A stretch of 64,000 nucleotides of DNA, from positions 372,001 through 436,000 of the forward strand of contig JAGMUV010000007.1 of the NCBI GenBank assembly GCA_020744425.1, written 5' to 3'. The notes under the pieces were generated by a model. It saw nothing but the letters and a program-made list of their open reading frames with translations. It had not been told where the DNA came from and ran no database searches. The stretch is from Dactylonectria macrodidyma. Taxonomy: Eukaryota > Ascomycota > Sordariomycetes > Hypocreales > Nectriaceae. Positions 23,001-34,320 of this stretch are shown here, one piece after another (the stretch's first letter is position 1; each line of letters opens with the position of its first letter). Position numbers and translations under genes: made by a program.

Positions 23001-26000
23001 TCACGTCTCCTCTCTCGACACAGCCTACAGCCTGGAAGTCTGGAAGACGCACCTCTCCGGCGTCAAGCCGTGCCTGTTCCCGCGTCTCTCGCCCTCCGCC
23101 GCCGATAACACTCCGCCTCACCCCTTTGCGCTGGAAGTAACCCGCTCGCAACTGACTTCCTTTTGTGATTCTCGGTGCATCCAGCCCGCGGCGGTACTGC
23201 AGCTCGCGTGGGCGCTCGTACTTCGCGCTTTTGTCGGCGCCGACCGCGTGACCTTCGGATTCCAGCACGCCGGGCGCGACGAGGAGCTGCTCCGGGGCAT
23301 CGGGCGGGCCGTCGGCAGCTTCGCCGGCGTGCTGCCGTGCGCCGTGGATGTGGGGCCGGACCGGTCCGTCGGGACGTGTTTGACTGATGTAGACGAGGCC
23401 CTCGCCAACGCCCGCAAGCACCAGAACTTGACTATGGCGGAAATTCAGCATGCGCTAAGACTGCGTGATGGGAACTTGTTCAATACGTGCTTGTCGTTTG
23501 AAGATGGCGAGCTGTTCTCACATAACGATGACGATGATCATAGCCTGGATCTCAGCCAGCTCACACCCTCAATGGTGACAGCCTCACGCAAAACAGACAG
23601 CCAACTCTCCCTGACAACCGCCTTCCTACCCTCCGGCAATCTCCACGCCAGCCTCAGCGCACGCTTCCTCTCAGACAACCAGCAGCGCAGCGTCATGGGC
23701 AGCTTCGAGCGCGCCGTCAAGACGATCCTCGAGTCTCCACCAGCCCAGCTCGTCGCCCAGACGGACCTCTTCACCGACCGCGACTACGCCCAGCTCGTGC
23801 TGCACGACTGGGAAGCCGGCCAGCGCTCGCAGCGTGTTGAGGCGTGTCTGCATGAAGTGGTGTTGCAGCATGCCCTCGCGAGGCCGCATGCTCCGGCTGT
23901 TTGTGCGTGGGACGGCGACTTGACGTATGCGCAGGTCGCGACCCTCGTGGCACGGTTGAGGACGTATCTCGTCAACCTCGGCGTAGGGCCTGGCATGGCG
24001 GTCCCGGTGGTCCTGGAGAAGAACCGCTGGGCGCCGGTGATGCTGCTGGCGGTGATGCAAGCCGGTGCGGCATTCGTAGCTCTCGACTTACAAGACCTGA
24101 CGACGGTGCAGTCAACGATGCGCCATCTCAACCCCCCGATCGCTCTAGCTACCGAGGCAGCATGGACGCAGCTAGGTGGCAGCGTTCCAAACCTCGTCAT
24201 CGTCAATGACGCCTTCTTCGCGACTCTGCCCCCTCGCAACAGCGTCTCGCCGGCGTCCCGTGAGCCCTCGCCAGACCATGCGGCCTGCGCCTTCGTCACA
24301 CCCCGGCGCACCAGCAGCGGCGCCTCGCGGAGCATCTTCTTCACCCACGCCGCCCTGGTCTCGGCCTTTGCCGCCCAGGCCCCGGCACTGGGTCTCGGCC
24401 CGGCGAGCCGCGTGCTGCAGCTGTCGGCGTTCAATGTAGATATCTCGCTTGTTGAGGTGCTTGGCGCCCTGGCTGCCGGGGCTTGCGTATGCGTGCCGGC
24501 CCCTCGGGACCGAGCCCGGGATCTGGCTGGCGCCATGGCCCGCATGGGCGTCACATGGACGTACATGACGAACGTGCTGGCGCGCCGCATTGCCCCGGAC
24601 GCCGTGCCGTCGCTCCGCACGTTGTGCTTCCGCACCCGCAAGCTAGGCCGCGACACGTACGGCCCGTGGCTCGACGCCGGCCGTTCCGTGCTGCTGGCCT
24701 ACGGCGCCCCGGACGTGTGCCCGCTCGGCATCTCCGTCGCCGCCGTGACCGCCCACGCCGACCCGACCATCATCCCGCCGCCCTTAGCCGGCCGCTTCTG
24801 GGTGCTCAACCCGGACGACCCGCGCAAGCTGATGCCCGTCGGCGCCGTCGGCGAGCTGGCCATCGACAGTCCCGCCGTCACGCCGCACCGCTTCTCCCGG
24901 GACTCTGCACTAATCGCCCCGCCCCGAAGCCCGGCCGGCAGCCCGACCTCCTCCTCCTCTGGGCGGCGGTACCTCAAGACGGGCCACCGCGTGCGCTACC
25001 TAGACGACGGAACCGTGCAGTTTATCTCGAGCGCGCGCGACGACGTGACCGTCGACGGCAGCTCCGTCGATGTGGCCGACGTGGAGCAGCGAATCCGGCG
25101 ATGCCTCGGCCCCGGGGTGGACGTCGTCGTCGACAAGATCGCCACGGCCGACTCGCTCCGCGTGCTGGCCGCCTTCCTTGAGCTCAACGACGCGCTGTTC
25201 GATGGCAGCGAGGGTCTCGACAATGTCAGTCCGCGCGTGCGGGAGCGCACATTCATCGCCAAGAAGCTGTTCGAAGCGTCGCTCGACAACCATGTCCCCG
25301 GCGAACCCCGGCTTCTCGATCATTGCGTCCCAGCCGTCTTCATCCCCCTCAAGGCCTTCCCGCTCTCAACATCCCTCAAAGTTAACCGCCGCAAGCTCCT
25401 CCGCGCGGCCTCGGGCTTCACGCTCGCGCAGCTGGACGCCATGGCCCAAGTGCCCAACCCGGGCGAGATCCAGCGCGTTGTCCTCGCGCAGAAGCCGCTA
25501 CCCCTGACGCGGCCCGAGGAGGTGATGCGGTCCGTCTGGGCCCGCGTGCTAGCCGTGCCGGTTGTCGATATTCGCGGGTCTAGCAGCTTCGTCTCGGTCG
25601 GCGGTAACAGGTTTCTCGCGTCGGAGCTTGTCGTCGCGTGTCGTAGGGTCGGACTGAAAGTATCCCTGTCCGATATCTTCAGCGAAGCTACACTTACAGA
25701 AATGTGCGCATCAACAACCTCCGACGCACCAAAAAGGGAACTCTCCAAATCCTCCGACTTAACCCCCATCAAGGGCTTCAGCAGCAAATTCATCAAAAAC
25801 GTCATCGCCCCGAAACTGCAATGTCCCGCGCAACACGTCCTCGACGTCGCCGAAGCCTCGTCGGAGCAGGTCCGCAGCCTCGAGTTGGCCATGTACACGA
25901 ACCGGGCCGACGTCGTGTGCCTCGTGCTCCGGTTCAGCGGCCGCGTGGGCGCCGACAAGCTCGAGGCCGCGTGCCGGGCACTCACGGCGCTGCACCCGGC

Positions 26001-27966
26001 CCTCGGCGCCGCCTTTGTGCTCCACGAGCACCGCGTCTACCAGGCCACGACTTCTTCGTTCCGGCCTGAGTTTAAGAAGCTGAACTGCTCGAGCGCCCAG
26101 CTGGACAACGCTGCCGAAGATGCGGTCAAGAAGGACCAGAGCATCGAGTTCCGACCTCATGTCCCCGTCACCGGCTTCACATACATCGACGCCGGCGAGG
26201 AGGGTGCTCTCGTTATCCGTCTCTCCAAGGCGCAGATCGACGACGCTTCAGTCTCTCTCATCGTCCAGGACCTCACAGCCTTATACCAAGACGCCAGCGA
26301 AGTCGAGCCCGCGTCCAGCATCTACGAGTACGCGCGCGCGGCCAAGACAGCCAGCGACGCCGGCGGCATCGAGTACTGGACGGCCCAGCTAGACGGTGCG
26401 CAGATGACCCACGTCGTCTCCGGAACCGCCCCCCGCCCGCCGACGTCCCGCGTCCAGTCAGTCCGGCAGACCATCAAGATCAGCAGCCTCAGCGGCCGTG
26501 GCATCTCGCCGGACACTATTATCAAAGCCGCCTGGGCCACTGTGCTCGCCACCGTGTCCGGCCGGCCCGATGTGCTCTTCGGCGAGACGGTCCAGGGCCA
26601 CCACGTCAAGCTGCCGGCCGGCACGGGGCTCTCCAGCCTGGTCGGCCCGCTCATCAACACGGTGCCGGTGCGCGTGCGCTTCCTCGGCCGCCACAGCACG
26701 CCGCTGGAGCTCATGCGGTCGCTGCAGGCCCAGCGCCGGGCATCCCGCCGCTTCGAGGCCGTGGGCGTCGCCGACATGGCCCGGAGGTGCGCCGCCCAGT
26801 GGGCTCCGTGGACCCGCTTCAGCACCGTCGTCCACCACCAGGCCTCGGCGCCGGCTGACGGCTCCGCGACTCTCAACATCGGCAGCACGCCGTTCACATA
26901 TAAAACCGTCGAGCCTGAAGCCGTCGATCTCCCCGATATGCTCGTCTGCTCCACCATGGAGACGGCCGAGCGCATTAACATCGACATCAAGTTCGCCGAG
27001 GACCGCGTCAGCTCCGCCTTCGCTGAAGAATGCATGCGCCTGCTTGTCGCTGCCCTCGAGACGCTGACGTATCGCGATACCGTCGCCCAGCCCATGCTGC
27101 AGTCGGCCGAGGAGATCCAACGCTCCGAGAAGCGCATCCCCTTTCTCGCCCAAGATTCCATCGCCGTCCCACAGGTTCCTATCGACCATCTCCTGCTTCC
27201 GGAGCAACGAGCCGCCATCGAGTCCGCCATCGCCGCCGCCTGGGATGAGGCGCTGAAGCCTGTTGGCTCGGAGGAGCACCCGCTTTATCCTGCCACCTTT
27301 TACAGCCGTGCCAACTCGCTGCTGCCCGCGTACGCTCTCGCCGAGAAGCTGAACCAGACGCTTCCCAGGCTCGACATCGGAGGCATCGACACCGTATCCT
27401 TCACCGCCGAAGATATCATCCAACATCCAACCCAATCCGCCCAACTCACATTCATCGCAAGCCTCCTCCGCGACAGCGGCGCCGTCACACTGCCCCTTCG
27501 CCGAAAGACAACAGGCTTCAAGCCTACTCCAGCTCCCATCACCACCACTGTCAGCAGCTGGCGGCCCAAATCAAGCTCCGGCAGCCCAGCTCCATCGCTG
27601 GGCTGGCGCAACAGCATCCGGCTCCTGCGCAGCCGCGATAGCGTGCGCGGGCTGAGCATCAAGACGCCCAGCTGGAAGCGGCACCGGGACCACGGCGGCG
27701 TGTCGCCCGTGAGCGACGACACCCTCGTCTCTCCCATCACTGCACCACCCAGCGCCGTTCGCGAGACCGGCCCGGAGTTCCTTGACATTGGGTCACTATC
27801 AGGGCTCTTTACGGACCGCAACAGTAGCAGTTCCGACGGCATCATCAAGACTATCATTAAGGAGGAACGAATATATAGGGCCGAGTTGCCCGCGCACGGA
27901 GGTGAAGTGAGTCCTGTGTCGTCGACGACTCGGGACATGCCGAAGCAGATGTGGTCAGTTTTGTAG
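20059..27966 (+). CDS. NRPS-family protein with degenerate catalytic motifs (T-A fragment-E-C-A-T-C-T), probable pseudoenzyme
   Basis: Exons are 20059..22854 and 22906..27966; the 51-nt phase-0 intron (GTAAGT, AACAG) gives 2618 residues. Approximate domains are: carrier T1 1-90, an adenylation C-terminal fragment 160-280, E-like 317-760, C1 794-1215, A 1221-1790, T2 1795-1860, C2 1880-2330, T3 2365-2440, and a Ser/Pro-rich tail. Active-site sequences deviate. T1 reads GGDQ (Gln53 where the carrier serine should be). E reads HRLVVDL (Arg460 for the second His). C1 reads NQAICDL (927-933). A3 is TPRRTSSGASRS (1397-1408), A5 is AYGAPD and A7 is KTGH (His1626 for Asp), while Asp1444 and the A10 Lys1757 persist. 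T2 reads GGNR (Arg1834 for Ser). C2 reads SKAQIDD (2039-2045). Only T3 keeps its serine (RANS, Ser2403). The open frame and codon use argue against simple decay. Peptide synthesis is unlikely, and the true role is unknown. Confidence 0.9.
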
Positions 27967-28347
27967 AATGTTGTTAGAGAGGCATCCACAGAAGGTGCTA
28001 TGAGTGCCTCAAGCAGGACTCATGTTTCATTTGTCTTTTTATTTTCATTAAACTTATTGGGATTAGTTAGGCGTTGGCGGCTGAAGATACCTCTTGTCTT
28101 TTATCAGGCTGATTCTCATCAAACGAACGCTCTATGGAGTGGCATGGATACATCTAGGAGCATAACACTGTACAATACCACTTGAGTAAAAACAAATACC
28201 ATATTATCATGCGAACGACGAGTCTATTTCATCAATATATCCGTGGGGTATATAAGGTATCCAATTCCAAAACCCTCAAATGCAAAACACGCTTAGTCAT
28301 TAACATTGCTCAAAATCATCTCCTTTTCCTTACCGAGAATCCATCCA
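27967..28347. terminator. Convergent 3' flanks of the NRPS-family and OPT genes
   Basis: This 381-bp AT-rich gap separates two stop codons facing each other. It should hold both polyadenylation regions (T-rich TTTTTATTTTCATT near 28037). No ORF of note. Confidence 0.6.
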
Positions 28348-31146
28348 TCAGGAAAACTCTCCCATCCGAGGACCAAAGTACTCGTCGCCTTTGAGCGTCT
28401 TCAATGTGCAGGCATTGTCTTCGCAACCCCTGTAGGCCACGTCGTTGCCCCACCATTCGAATTCGTCGCCGTTGTACTGGAGGGAAAAGAAGATGATGAT
28501 GCCAGCAATAGCAATGCCACATGACCAAGCTGCAGAGAGCACGAAATTGTACTGGACCAGGTTAGCATCAATAGTCATCACGACGGTATACAGAGGGGAC
28601 ATACCTTGGACCATAAGCCGAGGTAGCGTGACTTCAGGTAAATCCAAGAAAAGTATGCAATTGGCACCGAGGGCCACACATACGACATGTTGTAAGGGGC
28701 CCAGACGATGCCTCCGTACATGATGGCGACTGGGTGAATCTGTCGGGTCCATGTCCACTTGGGGAACTTCTTGTTCAACATCCAAAAGAAGAACACAACG
28801 GCAATGCCCAAGGGGAAACCGACCAACGTCTCACTATACTGCCCATTGTGACCCCAAATCTTCTTGGGGCCCACAGTTCCCCAGAGGACAGAAGCGGTGA
28901 AGAAGGTATTGACACCGGGGCATGTCATCTTGAATCGGGCGTCTTCGGTGCACACATCGTCAATGCGCGTCATCTGGAAGTTGAGGACTCCGACACAGAC
29001 AAAGGTGCTGATAAAGGTAGCGACGATCTGGGCCGAAAAAGTGTGTCGCGGGGGGAGTTTGACATAGTGGGCGAGCTTCAGGTCGTTGGAAAACATGACA
29101 GCGTGCGCGCAAGTGACGTATCCAAACGACTTGAAGTAGTTCATGGCCAAGGCGTTGCCATCCACCAACGATCCACCAATAAATTCAGCCAACACATTCA
29201 GGGTGACCTCAATTCCAGTCATGGCCTTGATGATGCCAACGGGGATGACAAAGACGATGCAGAGAGCAAGACCGTAGAAGATGACACCAGGAGACGTGTG
29301 AGTCTCCCAGCCTGCAATGCCCGAGATACCGAAAACGATGGCCAGAACGAGGCACACCATGTACCACCACTCTGGCACTTCCCGATACGACTTCATGAGA
29401 CGGTTGTGGACATCCAGGTCGTCCAACTCCTCGTTGACATGAGGCTTCTTCCTCCGCATGCTGTTGATAATGCCCTTGAACCCGGTGACAATCTCACGTC
29501 GATGGTATAGCGCTGCGTAGGTCAAAGTCGAGGTATAGATGCCGAAAAAGAACATGTAAATGACAACGTTTCCAGCACCCAAAAACGGCGGCGAGTACGC
29601 AGCGTACTTGTCTTCATCAAACAGCCCACGATCGTTGATAGCGTTGGAGACATTGTAAAGCTTGCCAAAGTGGTCGTAAACCCGGTTGGTGTTGATGGGA
29701 AGATATCCAGTGTCGTACAGGTTTCCATACCAGAATCCGAGAACCACCCAGAAGGAGATGAAGACACCAATGAAGCGGTTAAAGGTACTGAAGAAGGGAA
29801 CCATGAGGGGGTCCGCCGAGTCCCAAAGGAGAATGTTCCAATCAAAGGTGGGGAAGGGGTTCACGCCAAGGCCATTGTTAGATCCAGTAATGGTATTCAA
29901 ATCACGGTGATTGGGGGCGATCCAGGTGATCCAGTTGAAGTTGGAGAGCGAAGTCCAGATGAAGTTGGGGAACCAGAACCAGATGAACATGGCACCAAAC
30001 ATGAGATAGAAGAACTTGAGGCGGGAAATGCGCCAGATCTTGCCAAAGGGGCCTTCGACGGGCGTATTGATGTCGTTGTGGAAGGCTGAGTTGAGGGCGA
30101 TGGTGACGAGGGAGGCGGGCCAGACACAGTAGGAGGGGTAGACCAGGAACCGACGGCAGATTCCAGCCATGCCATAACCGATGAAGTTTGTGCTCAAAGC
30201 AATGAGGATCTGATAGGCAAAGTGGGAGGCGTAGGGTTGGTTAAAGTACTGGGGGAGGTATTGAACCCAGATGATGTAGTTTGTGTAGGGCGTGTTGTAT
30301 GCGACATTGGCCATAATGGTGATGAGCATGTGCTCCTTCTTGGAGAAGGGCCCAGGATTCAAAGAATGGCGGGTACCGAACAAGCTGAAGCCGACATCGG
30401 GTAGCCACCGCTCGCAGGCCTTGCCAATGGGGTAAGCCAGCAACTGAGCCACATTGGCCATGATGCGGATGGCGGGTTGACGAATGTCGAAGAGTTGGTT
30501 GGTAAAAGCGAGGAGGATGGAAAAGGCCAGGCCGATTGCCCAGCTACGAACTGTTGAGCAGGGTACTGTGATATCGTCCTTGTTGCCCACAACAGCGCGA
30601 ACCTCAGCGTACGGGCTGTTGTTTGTGATGAGGGCGGCTTCGAGTTTCATCTCTTGGATGAGGTTCTCATACTTTTCCGGGTTGCTGAATAGGTCTTCGT
30701 TTTCGAGGAAGCCCTGGATCTTTTGGATAACGACGAGGGGGAAGTTGGGGTCCTTTTCGTGTATCCGATAGACGCGCACCATGATGTCGCGGACATCTTC
30801 GAGAGTGTACTTGGAGGCCAGTTCGCGGGCCTCGAGCAAGTCATCCTCGGTGACGTGGAGATCTTGCTCAGTGGTTTGATAGTTGCCAAGGTCGTCTTCA
30901 TCGTAGGAGAAGGACTAGACCGGGGCGGTCAATGTCAATGGAATGAAACCAGGGTATGGCGCGGGAAGGGAAAGGAGAGGTGACGGATTGAGGGGAGCTT
31001 GGGCTTGAATTTACCTCGTCGTACTCGGAGGCCCCATCATTGGTGGTGGCCTGTGTGCGAGTGGTTCGAACGGACTGAGTGCGGCGGATGGGTTCAGGGA
31101 CCTCAGCCACCCCACCCGTTTGAACGGTCTTTTCGTTTTCCGCCAT
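28348..31146 (-). CDS. Oligopeptide transporter, OPT family
   Basis: Proton-coupled importer of small peptides, and in some members glutathione or siderophore-like compounds, in the plasma membrane (family knowledge). Exons are complement(31015..31146), complement(28605..30914) and complement(28348..28551). The introns are 100 nt and 53 nt, both phase 0, and the second has a GCTAAC branch. The 881-residue product has a hydrophilic N-terminus of about 160 residues and then many membrane segments (about 14-16) to the C-terminus. OPT signatures are visible: NSPYAEVRAVV near residue 143, SPGVIFYGLALCIVF in a late helix, and KLPPR near 663. The ATG at 31146 is used because the longer frame starts only at a GTG. 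It converges with the NRPS-family gene 381 bp away. A metabolic link between them is unproven. Confidence 0.93.
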
Positions 31147-31776
31147 GGCCACGGGGCCTGAAGGATGGCGATGGTCTCACTCCTCCAGATTTACCAGTCA
31201 GGCGTTGCGCCGTGACGTTGCAGTCGCGGATGCTTGATAGTATGACGCGGGCCCGACGATACGATGGGATGTGAAGAGATGGCGACGGGAGCCAAGAGGA
31301 TGGGGGTCGGATTGAGCGAGCGCGCTCTGGGTTCGAGGCTGGGGCGAGATCCAATCGGGGGGCTTGACGATGGCGATGAAGGTCGACTCAAGCGAGATGG
31401 GGTGTGAGGATGGTTGGGCGACAGGAGGAGAAGAGATCGAGGGCAAGGATGCGTGGGCAACGGTGGTGTTTTAGGACGGATCGGTAGCGGCGCAGGGCTT
31501 TGGCGGAGCGGAGCGGTAGCGGGAGTAGTAGCGGTTGGAGATGCCGAGAGCCTTTGCGCAATGACTGAAGACGGACGTAGCGTGGACAATGGGATGGCGG
31601 AGTGGACGATGGGAAGCAATGCGGAGAGCGAGCGATGCGTAGGATCGGCAGCGACAGCGACAGCGGCAGCGGCGGACTCGTGCGAGAGACTTAGGGATCG
31701 GGACTCGGCAGTGGGCGTTGTCGGATTGCTCGTATCATCCAGGGCTTGTGATCCAGGGCTGGGGGGCAGCAAAAGG

Positions 31777-31817
31777 CGTGTCGTGTTGTGTCTGTGTCTG
31801 TGTCGTGTCGTGTGTTT
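31777..31817 (+). repeat. TGT-rich microsatellite
   Basis: Alternating GTGTCGTG and TGTCTG units run for about 40 bases in the OPT upstream region. Confidence 0.65.
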
Positions 31818-34043
31818 CCACAGAGTCGGGGTTGTCGACGAACGGAAGACGGCAGAGCGGCAGCGCGGCAGCGGACAGAAAAGTGGGAGTTGAGTTGTAT
31901 TCAAGTGGTGGCAAGTGCGAGCGACAAGGGCCTGTGCAGGCAATGAATGGCAGAGAAGGAAGGAATGATGGTGGCCTGCAGCAGACTCGCAGAGGGCAGC
32001 CGCAATAGGGAACGGCCAGATCAGAGGGTACAACTGTAGTGCAGCAGCGGCGGGGGGGCTCAGCAGCGGGTACTGTAGCGGATACGACCGAGCACTTTCA
32101 CACATTCACAGCACTATAAACCGCTAAATTACCATCCGCATCCTCTTGCGCAGGTGGCGGCGGCGGCCCGGATGATATTCTTTGGTGGACAAGCAGGCAG
32201 GGTACTTCTGGTTTCTCTCACAGCGTACAGCGAGGTACAGCGCTGCTCTGCTCCTCCCAGCCCATCCATGAAGGGGTCAACCTACGTACTACCCAGTAGC
32301 ATTTGTTCCTCAAGGGCAGCTCGGAACATCAGAGCCGTAGTGCGTGTCGTAGGTGTCGCACATAGCGTGGTCGCCCGCTCGTCTAGGCGGCCCCAAGGCG
32401 CGCACCACATCCAGGACCAGAACTGGCACGGAAAAGACGGCTTCTCCCAGGCTTGGTGGCTTTTTTTGGAGGGGGCCAGGGAGGGGGGGGTCAGTACCTT
32501 CTGGCCCAGTCGTCAGGCTTCGTACAAGTCCGTGAGGGTTTTGTGCTAACTAGTTCACGGCCGCACCGCTCCGAGTTGTCGAACTTGGATGTTTGGAAAA
32601 TGCAACTTTATTCACTCAGCACCATGCAATTTAGAATACATAATGCCGGCGGTTGGCAGTACTGTAGGGAACAGGTAACAGGAAGCAGGAAACAGGTATC
32701 AAATCACCCAAAGGCCCCAGCAATCGGGATTCGGCAGAAACAGTGACACTCCAAATTCCGCGAATAGAGGCGTCGCAATCAGTCACTCGGCCGGTCCCTT
32801 GTTTGTCTCGCCCTGCGGAGAAGGAGACTCACCCACATTGCCAATGGGGCAAAAACGACGCCCAGGCTTTTGCCCATCGCCCAGGCCAGTCCCGCAAACG
32901 CCCAGTCCTGCACCGTGGGGCGCCTCTGAGCCGGCGTTGCCGTGGGCCGTTCTGCGCCTGCGCCTGCGCGGATTGATTGTTCATGCTAACCTGACTAGGA
33001 CAGTCATTGAATGAACCGAAGTCGGGTGGAAGTGGTGTCGCAGAGGCTGGCACGAGTATCGCGACCAGGCATTGAAGCACGCCATCGTCGAATCGTCGAA
33101 GCGTCGAATACTCTCATTGCTGTCTTCTCTAACCAGGGCCACTCTGGTATATTTGCGTCTCCAAGTCACAAGACGTGCGTGTCGTTTGCGTGTCGTCGCC
33201 CTTCTCAAATCCTCTCTCTCTCCTGTCCCTCGGAAAAGACGGCACAGCAACAGCCTGATCGTCTCGGCACCGTTGCCAGAGATCCAATCTTGTCTTGGTT
33301 CCAAGTCGTGTCAAAGCAGCCCGCCTCTAGCCCCAACTTGGAAAAGCCTCATCGCCGCCCTTGAGCTGTCTCGGGCTTTTTTTCAACCCCGATCCCGTGA
33401 CTCCCACTTGTCCAGCAGCACAAGCACGCCTCGTCTATCCATCTTGAGACCTCACTTTAAAGCGGCATCGCATCGTTCCATCGTCCCATCTCAGACCCCC
33501 TGCTTTCAGCGTCCCAGTGCCGGCCACACAAGCAATAGGATTGCCTCAGCATGCCTTCTTTTCTGCTTCCTGGATTGTCTTGGCTGCCGAGGAGCCGCAT
33601 CTCAGCGTCTGGGCAGCCTCTAGACCCCTTGTCGTTGCTCATCGCCCGCTTGTCTTCCATGTCGCCCATGTCTCCCTTGTCAGTGCCCGACATATGCCGT
33701 CATCCCAAATTCTTCCCCTAATCTTCAATGGCTTTCTCACATGCCGCTTCCCGACCGCCGTCCACCGACATGAAGCATCGACATCTAGACGTCGTACAGA
33801 CATTGCCATGAGAGTGTGCGTCGTGCTCCCAAAACTCGCGCTCGACCAGTGAAAGCTGTCTTCCGAGACACGTGTCTCCCTCCTAATTCGGCACTCAGGC
33901 TTTGGCCCTTGCAGCATCAGCCGCATTAGCAACACGACTTGTACATACGAATACCCTTTCACCAAACCAAACCTTCCACCAAATATTGCACAAAAATTGT
34001 CTGATCCAACGACTATCGGCCGCGGGTCCGTTGTGCCCGAAAC

Positions 34044-34063
34044 TGCCGATTTCGTAATCGGCA
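34044..34063. promoter_or_regulatory. Perfect 8-bp inverted repeat, CCG-N10-CGG form
   Basis: TGCCGATT and AATCGGCA flank the tetranucleotide TCGT. The arms carry CCG and CGG triplets spaced by 10, a layout bound by some Zn2Cys6 dimers. It lies about 260 bp beyond the 3' end of the regulator gene. It could equally be a hairpin in a 3' end, or chance. Confidence 0.3.
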
Positions 34064-34320
34064 AAGTTACTTCCTCTTTCGGCCACCACTCGGCACGTTT
34101 GAAGGTCCAACCTCCATTAGTCCAGACCTAAACGGATGTTCGGAATTGGATAACCTTTCCACGTCCAATCCCTGGTTTGTATTGACTATCGTATCTGCAT
34201 ACCAATGATACAGCCAAGTTGAGATGCTTCGTGGTTCTCAGTACCATACGATAAGGATGCAGTGATGCAGACGGTTCATAGGTGCGGATGATGTGAACGC
34301 CTTGACACATACCAACCAAC

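Larger units (their letters stand above)
31147..34320. other. Intergenic: OPT upstream leader and regulator 3' flank
   Basis: In the OPT transcription direction, 31147-32105 is strongly C/T-rich. A 304-codon minus-strand ORF there (31191-32105) is Ser/Pro/His low-complexity and is better read as leader or promoter DNA. A TGTCG/TGTCTG microsatellite lies at 31777-31817 and an 8-bp inverted repeat at 34044-34063. No gene is called. Confidence 0.6.

Noticed and set aside
28734..29510. 258-codon plus-strand ORF
   Set aside because: It lies antisense within the OPT transporter exon and has no domain resemblance.
31191..32105. 304-codon minus-strand ORF upstream of the OPT gene
   Set aside because: Ser/Pro/His low complexity arising from a pyrimidine-rich leader; no conserved motif.
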